41,823 bases of DNA from Methylobacter sp. (GCF_023227905.1 NZ_JALOCF010000041.1:1-41823), one strand, 5' to 3'. Positions 1-8,319 are shown, counted from the stretch's first letter. Notes: generated by a model from the sequence alone, not told the origin. Translations and numbers: made by a program.

Positions 1-494
1 TAGCAGGCGAATTCGGGCTGTTGCCGGTAGAAGATCGCAAAGGCAAAGCTGACCGCGACAATGTTCATGAAAAACTGGAACAAAAACCAGTCCATGATGA
101 TTTCAAAGGAGCGGGAGAATCGGTTGGCCTGCTTGATCAGGCTGCCGGAAAAGCTGTTCTCGAAAAAAACGTATTTTTGCTTTTTAAGTATCTCGAAACA
201 GCGTTTTTCCAGCAGGTTAACGCCGCCGCCATCGAGCGGGATAATAGCGATTTCAAGCAAGCGCCAGGACAGCCAGATGCACGCGTAAATAATCGCGACC
301 TGCTTCAGGTTGTCCAATAGCAGTGCCAAGGTGGCGTCGGAATAGGGCGCGGCCAAACCGTTGGCAATGTTTTTATAGTAAATCGGCGCCGCTAAATCGA
401 GAGTGGCGGCGGAAGCCAGCGCGAATAAGGCCAGCAGGAAAGACCATTTTTTCTGCCAGACAACCCGACCGTATTCTTTAAAGATGATGTTCAT
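1..494 (-). CDS. ABC exporter, transmembrane domain (N-terminal fragment, cut by window edge)
   Basis: Reading the minus strand from an ATG at 494 gives an open frame of 164 codons that runs off the left edge without a stop. The protein starts MNIIFKEYGRVVWQKKW. A hydrophobic segment lies at about residues 17-35 and a second (VAIIYACIWLSWRLLEIAII) at about 67-86, with a third beginning near 140. The spacing and charged loops resemble the first half of an ABC type-1 exporter membrane domain (the fold of lipid and peptide exporters that carry a fused ATPase). The nucleotide-binding part would lie outside the window, so substrate and exact family cannot be given. It is transcribed in the same direction as acs, 155 bases upstream, with a large palindromic repeat between them. 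Start choice and reading frame are clear; the family assignment is moderate. Confidence 0.6.
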   Translation of the reverse strand, partial: MNIIFKEYGRVVWQKKWSFLLALFALASAATLDLAAPIYYKNIANGLAAPYSDATLALLLDNLKQVAIIYACIWLSWRLLEIAIIPLDGGGVNLLEKRCFEILKKQKYVFFENSFSGSLIKQANRFSRSFEIIMDWFLFQFFMNIVAVSFAFAIFYRQQPEFAC

Positions 495-560
495 TGGTTG
501 TTTTTCGTAAGCGGGGGCTAATTGATTAACTGATGTTAAGCAATGGCTAAGAAATTTTCA

Positions 561-621
561 CCACGAAGACACGAAGAACACGAAGTTTATATATTTCTTC
601 GTGTTCTTCGTGTCTTCGTGG
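561..621. repeat. Perfect 25-bp palindromic repeat (copy 1 of a dispersed family)
   Basis: Arms at 561-585 and 597-621 are perfect reverse complements (25 of 25) around an 11-base AT-rich loop. The outer 16 bases of the left arm (CCACGAAGACACGAAG) recur exactly at 7478-7493 in a second palindrome. It sits just past the 3' end of acs. The RNA would fold into a very stable hairpin on either strand, but no U-tract follows on the acs strand, so it is not a classical intrinsic terminator. Confidence 0.9.
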
Positions 622-649
622 TGTTTTTAAGTAGCTTGTGTAACAGTAG

Positions 650-2587
650 TTATTTATTAGCCCGATGCTCAATAATATCGTCAAGCACTGCTGGGTCGGC
701 GAGCGTCGATGTATCACCCAGGCTGTCGATTTCATTGGACGCCACTTTACGCAAAATACGGCGCATGATTTTGCCGGAGCGGGTTTTGGGCAGGCCCGGC
801 GCCCACTGGATGATATCCGGGTGGGCAATCGGGCCGATTTCTTTTTTGACTAGCTCGACCAGTTCCTGGCGCAGCCCTTCAGTAGGCTCGATGCCGACAT
901 TCAAAGTCACGTAGGCGTAGATGCCTTGCCCCTTGATGTCATGCGGATAGCCGACCACCGCCGCTTCGGCGACATGCTCATGCAGCACCAGCGCGCTTTC
1001 GATTTCCGCGGTGCCCATGCGATGGCCGGAGACATTGATCACGTCGTCAACCCGGCCGGTAATCCAGAAATAGCCGTCCTTATCGCGGCGTGCGCCGTCC
1101 CCGGTAAAATAATAGCCGGGGTAGTTTTTAAAATAGGTGTCGATAAAGCGCTGATGGTCGCCGTAAACAGTGCGCGCCTGTCCCGGCCATGACCGGCTAA
1201 TGACTAAAATGCCTTCGGCGGCGCCTTGCCTGATCCAGCCCTCGTTGTCGATGATTTCCGGTTTGATGCCGAAAAAGGGCAGGGTCGCGGAACCCGGTTT
1301 TAAAGCGATTGCGCCGGGCAGCGGGGTGATCATGATGCCGCCGGTTTCGGTTTGCCACCAGGTGTCGGAAATAGGGCAGCGGCCATCACCGACGACATGG
1401 TAATACCATTCCCAGGCTTCCGGGTTAATCGGTTCGCCGACCGTGCCGAGCACTCTTAAACTGCGGCGCGAGCAGCGCTTGACGAACTCGTCGCCCTGCG
1501 CCATCAGCGCGCGAATCGCGGTCGGCGCGGTATAGAAAATATTGACCTGATGCTTGTCGATGACTCGCCAGAAGCGGTCGGCTTCGGGGTAAGTCGGCAC
1601 GCCTTCGAACATTAAGGTGGTGGCGCCGTTGCACAGTGGGCCGTAGATCATGTACGAATGGCCGGTGACCCAGCCGATATCGGCGGTGCACCAGTAAATG
1701 TCGCCGTCGTGGTAATCGAACACGTATTTGTGGGTCATGGCCGCGTACAGCAGATAACCGCCGGTCGTGTGCAAAACGCCTTTGGGCTTGCCGGTGGAGC
1801 CTGATGTGTACAGGATAAACAGCGGGTCTTCGGCGTCCATGGCTTCGGGCGGGCAGTCGGCTGACGCGTTTGCCATTGCTTCGTGGTACCAGACATCGCG
1901 TTGCTCGTGCCAGTCGACGGCATTGCCGGTGTTCTTGATGACGATGACTTTTTCAAGGCCGGGGCAGGCTGCGGCGGCTTCATCGGCATTGGCTTTAATA
2001 GGTACGATCTTGCCGCCGCGATGGCCTTCGTCGGCGCACACCAGAAACCGGCAATCGGCATCCAGAATCCGGTCTTTCAGCGCCTCGGCGGAAAAGCCGC
2101 CGAATACGATTGAATGCACGGCGCCGATGCGGGTGCAGGCCAGCATTACTGCCGCCGCCTCGCTAATCATCGGTAGGTAAATGCAGATGCGGTCGCCTTT
2201 TTGGGCGCCTTGTGCTTTTAACACATTGGCAAACTTGCAGACTTGTTCATGCAATTGCCGGTAGGTGATTTTTTTGTCCTGTGCCGGATCGTCGCCTTCC
2301 CAGATGATGGCGGCCTGATCGGCGCGAGTGGCAAGATGACGGTCCACGCAGTTGACGCTGACGTTGAGCTTGCCGCCTTCAAACCAGCGAATATGGCCGG
2401 TCTTGAAATCGCAATCGCTGATTTTGTCCCAAGGCTTGCTCCAATCCAGAAACAGCTTAGCCTGTTCAGCCCAGAAAGCTTCGGGCTCGGCTATGGAGCG
2501 CTGATACAGGGCTTTATAGGTTTCAGCGGTAATGTGCGCCTTAGCTGTTATTTCCGGCTTTATGTCATAAATTTTTTCATCTGACAT
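650..2587 (-). CDS. acs: Acetyl-CoA synthetase (AMP-forming)
   Basis: This cytoplasmic ligase makes acetyl-CoA from acetate, ATP and CoA through an acetyl-adenylate. The 645-residue length is typical of Acs (about 650). Signatures read directly are the adenylate-forming P-loop YTSGSTGKPKG at about 260-272, the WWQTETGG region, the hinge GRVDDVINVSGHRMGTAEIE, and the C-terminal TRSGKIMRRILRK, whose lysine is the site usually acetylated by Pat-type enzymes. An AAGGA ribosome site sits just ahead of the ATG at 2587. It is divergent from the M16 pair across 312 bases and appears monocistronic. In a methylotroph it would salvage acetate. The call is secure. Confidence 0.97.
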   Translation of the reverse strand: MSDEKIYDIKPEITAKAHITAETYKALYQRSIAEPEAFWAEQAKLFLDWSKPWDKISDCDFKTGHIRWFEGGKLNVSVNCVDRHLATRADQAAIIWEGDDPAQDKKITYRQLHEQVCKFANVLKAQGAQKGDRICIYLPMISEAAAVMLACTRIGAVHSIVFGGFSAEALKDRILDADCRFLVCADEGHRGGKIVPIKANADEAAAACPGLEKVIVIKNTGNAVDWHEQRDVWYHEAMANASADCPPEAMDAEDPLFILYTSGSTGKPKGVLHTTGGYLLYAAMTHKYVFDYHDGDIYWCTADIGWVTGHSYMIYGPLCNGATTLMFEGVPTYPEADRFWRVIDKHQVNIFYTAPTAIRALMAQGDEFVKRCSRRSLRVLGTVGEPINPEAWEWYYHVVGDGRCPISDTWWQTETGGIMITPLPGAIALKPGSATLPFFGIKPEIIDNEGWIRQGAAEGILVISRSWPGQARTVYGDHQRFIDTYFKNYPGYYFTGDGARRDKDGYFWITGRVDDVINVSGHRMGTAEIESALVLHEHVAEAAVVGYPHDIKGQGIYAYVTLNVGIEPTEGLRQELVELVKKEIGPIAHPDIIQWAPGLPKTRSGKIMRRILRKVASNEIDSLGDTSTLADPAVLDDIIEHRANK

Positions 2588-2899
2588 TGGTTATCCTTGG
2601 GGTTGATTGAAAAAGGGTAAGGCGTGTTTATTCGGCATGGAATGGACAGCATCGGCTTTTAGAGGCGATATATAATGTCTGAGCATTCTGTGATTGGCAT
2701 CAGTGTTATAAAGTTGAAAAGATTTGTGCCATTTCCGTAGAATCAGTATCTCTATACAGAGCAGATACATTTAATAGTGGCTTATTTTTTCAAGTATAGC
2801 TATTCAGAGCTATTTTATCCCTGCTACTATCAGGCTCAGCAAATGATGTGCCCCGGGGCTTTTCTGGAAAGTATTTTAACATTCATCTAAGAGGGACTT
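2588..2899. other. Divergent intergenic region, acs / M16 peptidase
   Basis: These 312 bases separate acs (minus) from the first M16 gene (plus) and must hold both promoters. I see no coding potential. AT-rich hexamers such as TACTAT near 2822 and TATATA near 2670 could be -10 elements, but none has a convincing -35 partner. The plus-strand gene has an AGAGGGA ribosome site just before its ATG. Confidence 0.4.
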
Positions 2900-4264
2900 A
2901 TGAACAATCGATTACTATGCGCCGCATTATTGTGGCTACCGGTTTTTGCAAGCAGTGCCGAGACTAAAGTGTCGGAGCATGTGCTTGGGAACGGTTTGAA
3001 AGTGCTGGTTAAGGAGGATCACCGCTCTCCGGTTGCGGTGTCTCAAGTTTGGTACAAAGTGGGTTCAAGTTATGAACCGGGCGGCATTACCGGCATTTCC
3101 CACATGCTTGAGCATATGATGTTTAAAGGCACTGACAAGCATGCTCCGGGCGAGTTTTCGCGGATCATCGCCGAAAACGGCGGCGATGAAAATGCGTTTA
3201 CCGGCACCGATTACACGGCTTATTTCCAGACTATGGAAGCTTCCAGGCTGGCGGTCAGCTTTGAGCTGGAAGCCGACCGGATGCGCAATCTGCATTTGCT
3301 GCCCGACGAGTTGAAAAAGGAGCTACAGGTGGTAACCGAAGAGCGCAGGATGCGCACGGACGATAATCCGCAGGCCAAAATGCAGGAGCATTTTAATGCG
3401 ATGGTCTATACCAACAGCCCTTATAAAAATCCCGTGATTGGTTGGCCTTCGGATATTGAAAATTACAAGGTGGAAGACCTTCAGGCCTGGTATCAACGCT
3501 GGTATGCGCCCAATAACGCGACGCTGGTGGTGGTAGGGGATGTGCAGCCCAAAGCGGTTTTTGCGCTGGCGGAAAAATATTTTGGCCCGCTTAAGCCCAG
3601 CGACCTGAAAGCGACAAAGCCGCAGGCTGAAGTCGAGCAGCTGGGGGTACGGAAAATGACAGTTAAATTACCGGCCAAACTACCCTATCTGCTTATGGGC
3701 TATAAAGTGCCGGTATTAACAACCGCGCAAAATGAGTGGGAAGCGTATGCGTTGGAAGTTTTGGCCGGTGTGCTGGATGGCGGCAGCAGCGCCAGATTGG
3801 AATCGGGGCTGGTGCGCGGCAAGCAAATAGCCGTATCCGTTGGTGCCGGCTATAGCTTGTATTCAAGGTTGCCGGAAATACTGACGCTGGAAGCAACGCC
3901 CGCCGAAGGAAAAACCGTCTGGGATTTGGAAAATGCACTAAAGGAAGAGATTGCCAAGCTGCAAATAAAACTGGTCGATAACGACGAGTTGCAGCGGATT
4001 AAGGCGCAGGTTCTAGCCAAGGCCGTTTATGAGCGGGATTCCAATTTCTATCAGGCCATGCAGTTAGGTACGCTGGAGACAGTCGGCCTGGGCTGGAAAA
4101 AAGTAGATGAATATGTCGATAAGGTCAATCAGGTTAGCGCAGAACAGGTGCGCGATGTGGCGCGCAAATACTTAATTGAAGATAAGTTGAGTGTCGCTTA
4201 TTTGGAACCTTTGCCTATCACTGGGCACATTACCGAGACCAAGACCGAAAAAGGAGTTAGATAA
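2900..4264 (+). CDS. M16-family zinc peptidase, catalytically competent subunit
   Basis: This secreted or periplasmic metallopeptidase belongs to the pitrilysin/M16 family (454 residues). An N-terminal signal peptide ends near residue 20 (FASSA). The inverted zinc motif HXXEH is present as H68-M-L-E71-H72, and a downstream Glu-rich helix (TEERRM, near 148) can give the third zinc ligand. The conserved fold segment GGDENAFTGTDYTAYF follows the zinc site. The AGAGGGA ribosome site supports the ATG at 2900. The stop overlaps the ATG of the next M16 gene by one base (TAATG), so the two are translationally coupled and probably form an active/inactive heterodimer, as known for other bacterial M16B pairs. 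The substrate is unknown; peptide or leader degradation is an inference. Confidence 0.92.
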   Translation: MNNRLLCAALLWLPVFASSAETKVSEHVLGNGLKVLVKEDHRSPVAVSQVWYKVGSSYEPGGITGISHMLEHMMFKGTDKHAPGEFSRIIAENGGDENAFTGTDYTAYFQTMEASRLAVSFELEADRMRNLHLLPDELKKELQVVTEERRMRTDDNPQAKMQEHFNAMVYTNSPYKNPVIGWPSDIENYKVEDLQAWYQRWYAPNNATLVVVGDVQPKAVFALAEKYFGPLKPSDLKATKPQAEVEQLGVRKMTVKLPAKLPYLLMGYKVPVLTTAQNEWEAYALEVLAGVLDGGSSARLESGLVRGKQIAVSVGAGYSLYSRLPEILTLEATPAEGKTVWDLENALKEEIAKLQIKLVDNDELQRIKAQVLAKAVYERDSNFYQAMQLGTLETVGLGWKKVDEYVDKVNQVSAEQVRDVARKYLIEDKLSVAYLEPLPITGHITETKTEKGVR

Positions 4265-5643
4265 TGCGTATTCATCTGCTAAGTTTTATACCCAAAGGGC
4301 ATAAGTTTCGTTTGAGCAGACAAGCTGCTCAACTCAGCTTTATGTTGATGATCTGGTTTGCGGCTTTTTGCAGCCCGGCGCAGGCCGCTGCAAAAATCGA
4401 ACACTGGCAAACGCAGCAAGGCAGCCGGGTTTATTATGTGCATACCGAAGGCCTGCCGATGGTGGACATACAGGTGGCTTTCGATGCCGGCAGTGCGCGT
4501 GACAGGAGCCAGTTCGGCCTGTCTGCATTAACGTCGGCGCTGCTCGATACCGGGGCAGGGAAATGGAATGCCGACGAAATTGCCCTGCGCTTTGAAAGCG
4601 TCGGCGCGCAATTCGGCTCCAGTGTTTCCAGCGATATGGCTTCCGTTTCGCTTCGTACCTTAACGGATAAGCCGTTATTCGATAAAGCGCTGGAGACGGT
4701 GCAAGTCATTCTGGCCAGCCCGAGTTTTAACGAAGCCGATTTTCAACGCGAAAAAAACCGGACTCTGGCCGGGTTAAAGCAGCAGGAAGAATCGCCTGCC
4801 GAGCTAGTCAGGATTGCCTATTACAAGGCTTTATATGGCGATCATCCCTACGGGCACCCGACTCCGGGTACGATTGCCACGGTGTCCGACTTTAAGAGTA
4901 CGGACCTGCGCAGTTTTTATCAAAAATATTATGTGGCCGCCAATGCGATGGTGGTGATCGTCGGCGACTTATCCAAACAGCAGGCGGAACAAACTGCCGA
5001 GAAACTGGTCTCCGGTTTGTCGAAAGGCCAAAAGCCGGAATCGTTGCCGGAAGTGGCTATGCCGGTGCAAGCAGGCAAGCAGCATATCGAGTTTCCGTCC
5101 TCGCAAACGCATGTCCTGGTCGGGATGCCCGGCACCTACCGTAAAGATCCCGATTACTTTGATCTGTATGTCGGCAATCATATTCTGGGCGGCGCTGTTC
5201 TGGTGTCCAAGTTGTTTAATGAAGTCAGGGAAAAACGAGGTCTGGCGTACAGCGCGAGCAGCTCTTTTGCGCCGCTGTTCAGGAAAGGGCCGTTTGCGAT
5301 AAGCCTGCAAACCCGCAACGACCAGACCGGGCAAGCGCTGGAAGTGGTTAATAAAACCCTGGCCGATTTTATTGCGCAAGGGCCTACGGAAGCCGAACTG
5401 ACTGCCGCCAAGAAGAATATTACCGGCGGGTTTGCGATGCGTTTCGATACCAATAAAGAACTGGCCAGTTACGTGTCGATGATCGGCTTTTATGAGATGC
5501 CGCTGGATTATCTGGATACTTTCCAGCAAAACGTCGAGAAAGTGACTGTGGCATCGATAAAAGACGCTTTTAAGCGTCGTGTTGACCCGCAGTTAATGCA
5601 AACCATCACCGTAGGCGGGAGCGCAAAAAAGAGTGAAAAATAA
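4264..5643 (+). CDS. M16-family peptidase-like protein lacking the zinc motif
   Basis: The 459-residue partner of the upstream peptidase has the same M16 fold: an N-terminal domain with the FDAGSARD segment and a C-terminal half with NHILGGAVLVSKLFNEVREK and RGLAYSASSSF, the Arg/Tyr region that binds substrate in M16 enzymes. The HXXEH position reads FGLSALTSALLDTG, with no His or Glu ligands, so it should not bind catalytic zinc. A hydrophobic segment at about residues 21-43 ending in AQA looks like a signal peptide after a rather long basic N-region. The ATG overlaps the previous stop by one base, and the 3' end overlaps rsmD by 11 bases. A structural or substrate-binding role in a heterodimer is inferred. 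Confidence 0.9.
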   Translation: MRIHLLSFIPKGHKFRLSRQAAQLSFMLMIWFAAFCSPAQAAAKIEHWQTQQGSRVYYVHTEGLPMVDIQVAFDAGSARDRSQFGLSALTSALLDTGAGKWNADEIALRFESVGAQFGSSVSSDMASVSLRTLTDKPLFDKALETVQVILASPSFNEADFQREKNRTLAGLKQQEESPAELVRIAYYKALYGDHPYGHPTPGTIATVSDFKSTDLRSFYQKYYVAANAMVVIVGDLSKQQAEQTAEKLVSGLSKGQKPESLPEVAMPVQAGKQHIEFPSSQTHVLVGMPGTYRKDPDYFDLYVGNHILGGAVLVSKLFNEVREKRGLAYSASSSFAPLFRKGPFAISLQTRNDQTGQALEVVNKTLADFIAQGPTEAELTAAKKNITGGFAMRFDTNKELASYVSMIGFYEMPLDYLDTFQQNVEKVTVASIKDAFKRRVDPQLMQTITVGGSAKKSEK

Positions 5644-6190
5644 GCTCAGGATTATTGGCGGGGACTGGCGCAGCCGGCAGTTAAGTTTTGTCGATGCTCC
5701 GGGCTTAAGGCCCACGCCCGCCAGAGTCAGGGAAACCTTGTTCAACTGGTTGCAGTATGAAATTGTCGGCAAAAATTGTCTGGATTTATATGCAGGAAGC
5801 GGCGCTTTGGGCTTTGAAGCCGCTTCCCGAGGCGCCAGGTCGGTCATTCAGGTAGAAAGCAATGCCCAGGCCTGCCGTTGTTTAAGAGACAATGCCGTTG
5901 TACTGTCTGCCGCCGACCGGATAAAAGTCGTGCAAAGCGATGTATTACGCTATCTGGGGGGGAACGCAGAAGCCTTTGATGTGGCGTTTCTCGATCCGCC
6001 GTTCGGCCAGAATCTGGCGGTTCAAACCTGCAATCACTTGGAACAGAATGGTTGGCTGGCCAGGCATGCCAAGATTTATGTTGAAACGGAACGGCATTTT
6101 GATTTTGCAGGAATGCCTGAAAATTGGCGGCAGCTGAAAAGTAAAAGCGCGGGTGAAGTCGGCTATCATTTGTTCGAACGGATTGGATAA
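5633..6190 (+). CDS. rsmD: 16S rRNA (guanine(966)-N2)-methyltransferase
   Basis: RsmD methylates G966 of 16S rRNA in the assembled small-subunit particle using SAM. The 185-residue protein shows the family opening RIIGGDWRSRQL, the PTPARVRETLFNWL block, SAM motif I as LDLYAGSGALGFEAASRGA, and the catalytic DPPF at about 120-123. It starts at GTG 5633 inside the end of the M16 gene, so it is probably translated by coupling. A dispersed hairpin repeat separates it from coaD; the rsmD-coaD order is common in proteobacteria and supports the call. Confidence 0.95.
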   Translation: MKNKLRIIGGDWRSRQLSFVDAPGLRPTPARVRETLFNWLQYEIVGKNCLDLYAGSGALGFEAASRGARSVIQVESNAQACRCLRDNAVVLSAADRIKVVQSDVLRYLGGNAEAFDVAFLDPPFGQNLAVQTCNHLEQNGWLARHAKIYVETERHFDFAGMPENWRQLKSKSAGEVGYHLFERIG

Positions 6191-6251
6191 TGGTTGTTAA
6201 TTGTTTGCGCTCGGTATATCCGTCAAGCATTCGATATTGAAGAACAGGCTA

Positions 6252-6325
6252 AAGGCAAAAGGCGCAAGGCGAAAAGATCGGACTCCAGCATAATGTCCGA
6301 TCTTAGCCCTTTTGCCTTTTGCCTT
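6252..6325. repeat. Imperfect palindromic repeat, rsmD-coaD intergenic
   Basis: The core is a 9-bp perfect stem (AGATCGGAC with GTCCGATCT) around an 11-base loop. It is extended outward by imperfectly paired runs of the AAGGCAAAAGGC type on the left and their complement on the right, ending at 6325. It is non-coding and could be a repetitive extragenic element or an attenuating hairpin. It is unrelated in sequence to the CCACGAAGACACGAAG palindromes. Confidence 0.7.
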
Positions 6326-6398
6326 GATCCAATACTAAATGAGTATTTAAAAACCGGTTCTTAGTATAGAATTGCCGCTTTTTTGAAAAGCTCACACT

Positions 6399-6884
6399 AT
6401 GCAAACCACTGCAATTTATCCGGGTACTTTTGATCCTATCACTAATGGGCATTTGGATCTGATTGCCAGAGCGTCGAGGCTTTACCATAAAGTGATTGTC
6501 GCCATAGCGGTAAACAGGGGCAAAGCGCCACTGTTTTCTCTGGAAGAACGGGTGGGTTTAGCTAAAGCGGTTGTCTCTGAATTTCCCAATGTGGAGGTGA
6601 TCGGTTTTGATAACTTGCTGGTCGAGTGCGCCAAACAGCAGGGCGCCAATGTAATTTTGCGGGGCTTGAGGGCGGTATCCGATTTTGAGTACGAGTTTCA
6701 GCTGGCCGGAATGAACCGGCGTCTGGCGCCGGAACTGGAGACCGTTTTTTTAACCCCGGCCGAACAATACGAATTTATTTCTTCCAGCATGATCCGTGAA
6801 ATTGCGCAATTGAACGGAGACGTGTCCTGTTTTGTTCCTGATCTTGTTCACCAAAGTTTAATCAACAAATTCAAACCCGAGTAA
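6399..6884 (+). CDS. coaD: Phosphopantetheine adenylyltransferase
   Basis: CoaD transfers AMP from ATP to 4'-phosphopantetheine, the penultimate step of coenzyme A synthesis in the cytoplasm. The 161-residue protein has the nucleotidyltransferase T/HxGH motif in YPGTFDPITNGHLDLI (H18), the RGLRAVSDFEYEFQ block, and the ISSSMIREIA signature near 126-135. The length is standard (about 160). No clear Shine-Dalgarno is visible ahead of the ATG. The first ferredoxin gene starts three bases after the stop, so the two are co-transcribed, as in many gammaproteobacteria where a YfhL-type ferredoxin follows coaD. Confidence 0.97.
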   Translation: MQTTAIYPGTFDPITNGHLDLIARASRLYHKVIVAIAVNRGKAPLFSLEERVGLAKAVVSEFPNVEVIGFDNLLVECAKQQGANVILRGLRAVSDFEYEFQLAGMNRRLAPELETVFLTPAEQYEFISSSMIREIAQLNGDVSCFVPDLVHQSLINKFKPE

Positions 6885-6887
6885 AAT

Positions 6888-7118
6888 ATGGCGCTGACCA
6901 TCAATGAAGATAAATGCGCCCGATGCGGTGTTTGTGAGCCTGAGTGTCCTAATGAGGCCGTTTTTCAGACGGAGGATGCCTATGTCATAGACTCCTCCTT
7001 GTGTACAGAATGCAAGGAACGTTATGGCGAACCCTTATGTGAATCGGTTTGTCCTAACAATAGTATTGAAAAGATAAAAGACACTTTATATAAGAAGTGC
7101 CTGAGTATATTTAGTTGA
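6888..7118 (+). CDS. 2[4Fe-4S] ferredoxin, Allochromatium (YfhL) type
   Basis: This 76-residue electron carrier has eight cysteines in two cluster motifs: CARCGVCEPECP (CX2CX2CX3CP) and CTECKERYGEPLCESVCP (CX2CX8CX3CP). The eight-residue insertion in the second motif defines the Alvin-type ferredoxins, known for very low and split redox potentials. It follows coaD by three bases and is followed after 43 bases by a paralogue. The redox partner is unknown. Confidence 0.93.
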   Translation: MALTINEDKCARCGVCEPECPNEAVFQTEDAYVIDSSLCTECKERYGEPLCESVCPNNSIEKIKDTLYKKCLSIFS

Positions 7119-7161
7119 GCAAGTTTATTGCTCGTCAGTGTTGTAATGTGTAGGAGTATGT

Positions 7162-7407
7162 ATGGCCCTTATTATTAATGATGAATGCATCAATTGTGAC
7201 GTTTGCGAGCCGGAGTGCCCGAATGGTGCGATTTCTCAAGGCGAGGATATTTATGTCATTAATCCCGAATTATGTACCGAGTGCGTAGGCCATCATGATG
7301 TGCCGCAATGCATGGATGTTTGCCCGGTCGATTGTATTGATAAAGATCCCAAACATGTCGAGGACAAGGAAGGCCTGTATCAGAAGTATCTGAAGTTGAT
7401 AGGCTAG
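7162..7407 (+). CDS. 2[4Fe-4S] ferredoxin, tandem paralogue
   Basis: This 81-residue second copy has cysteine motifs CINCDVCEPECP and CTECVGHHDVPQCMDVCP, again CX2CX2CX3CP and CX2CX8CX3CP. It shares the opening MAL-IN and the EPECPN segment with the upstream ferredoxin but differs elsewhere, notably in the insertion loop and in a longer charged C-terminus (DPKHVEDKEGLYQKYLKLIG). A GGAG site lies about eight bases before the ATG. It is probably in one operon with coaD and the first ferredoxin. The divergence suggests an old tandem duplication with distinct partners, which is inference. Confidence 0.93.
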   Translation: MALIINDECINCDVCEPECPNGAISQGEDIYVINPELCTECVGHHDVPQCMDVCPVDCIDKDPKHVEDKEGLYQKYLKLIG

Positions 7408-7425
7408 GCTCTTCGGTTTGTGTAG

Positions 7426-7442
7426 GGTGCGCCGTGCGCACC
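7426..7442. repeat. Short GC-rich hairpin after the ferredoxin pair
   Basis: GGTGCGC and GCGCACC form a perfect 7-bp stem around the loop CGT, 18 bases past the second ferredoxin stop. It has no U-tract. Together with the palindrome at 7476-7529 it fills the convergent gap between the ferredoxin and hyi genes and may block read-through or be a dispersed repeat. Confidence 0.6.
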
Positions 7443-7475
7443 GTTATTCAATCAGCAAAGCGTAATAGATTAATT

Positions 7476-7529
7476 AACCACGAAGACACGAAGGAAAACC
7501 AAGGTAAAAACTTCGTGTCCTTCGTGGTT
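7476..7529. repeat. Dispersed palindromic repeat, copy 2
   Basis: Left arm 7476-7493 and right arm 7511-7529 pair over 18 bases with a single bulged base, around a 17-base loop. The left arm contains the same 16-mer CCACGAAGACACGAAG as the palindrome at 561-621. It lies between the convergent ferredoxin and hyi genes, again at gene 3' ends. Confidence 0.88.
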
Positions 7530-7548
7530 TTATGCTTTTAGTTGACGT

Positions 7549-8319
7549 CTAAGGCGTTAGCCAATCCAGGCTTTTAATCGTAGTTCCAACCGGCTTGTAT
7601 TCTGCGCCGACCCATCCTGAATAGCCTGATTTCTCGATAACTGAAAACATCTGTTTGAAATCAATCCGCCCGGTACCGGGCTGGCCCCGTCCCGGGCAAT
7701 CGGCAAACTGGATATGGCCGATTTGATCGGCATGTTCGGCAATAAATGCTTCAGGCTTTTCGCCCATCATTTGCATGTGATAAATGTCGTACTGCATCAA
7801 TAGTTCATGACGGTTTAGCTGATCCAGGACGCTGAGCATTTGCGCTCCGCTATGGAGGATAAATCCGGGCATGTCGTGGATGTTGATCGCTTCAAACGCG
7901 GTTTTGATGCCTAACGGCGCAAAGGCCTCGACGGCAAATCCCAGGTTTTCCTTGAAGGTTTCCAGATAGTGTTCCAGCCGGCTGTTATCCAGGCAGCGAC
8001 CCGGCAGGACGTTGACAGCTTCCGGTTGTAACAGCTGCGCATAATCGACGGTCTGGGCGAGGGCATCCTTAAACTGGCCGCACCTTTCAGGCACGCAGGC
8101 CAATCCCTCACCGCCTTGCAATAAATCGGCAGCGGCCACATTAAATAAAACCAGTTTTAAGTCGTACTCGTCCAGTTGGTCTTTTATGGCGGCTGCACTT
8201 AACTCGTAAGGGAACTGGATTTCAATGGCATTGAAGCCCGCTTGCCTGGCGGCCTTGAAGCGGTCGATCAGCGCAACTTCGGTAAATAGCAGGCTCAGGT
8301 TGGCGGTAAATTTAAGCAT
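7549..8319 (-). CDS. hyi: Hydroxypyruvate isomerase
   Basis: Hyi interconverts hydroxypyruvate and tartronate semialdehyde in glyoxylate/glycerate metabolism. The 256-residue protein opens MLKFTANLSLLFTEV and shows the xylose-isomerase-like TIM barrel pattern of this family: FNAIEIQFPYE, LVLFNVAAAD, the EAINIHDMPGF segment with a metal-binding Glu, and the late QFADCPGRGQPGTGRIDF and GWVGAEYKP blocks. The length matches E. coli Hyi (258). Its ATG lies inside the end of glxR (8-base overlap), so the two are translationally coupled and catalyse consecutive steps. Confidence 0.92.
   Translation of the reverse strand: MLKFTANLSLLFTEVALIDRFKAARQAGFNAIEIQFPYELSAAAIKDQLDEYDLKLVLFNVAAADLLQGGEGLACVPERCGQFKDALAQTVDYAQLLQPEAVNVLPGRCLDNSRLEHYLETFKENLGFAVEAFAPLGIKTAFEAINIHDMPGFILHSGAQMLSVLDQLNRHELLMQYDIYHMQMMGEKPEAFIAEHADQIGHIQFADCPGRGQPGTGRIDFKQMFSVIEKSGYSGWVGAEYKPVGTTIKSLDWLTP

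Noticed and set aside
543..914. Plus-strand 123-codon frame over the palindrome and the acs 3' end
   Set aside because: It is antisense to the conserved Acs C-terminus, and its opening comes from the palindromic repeat.
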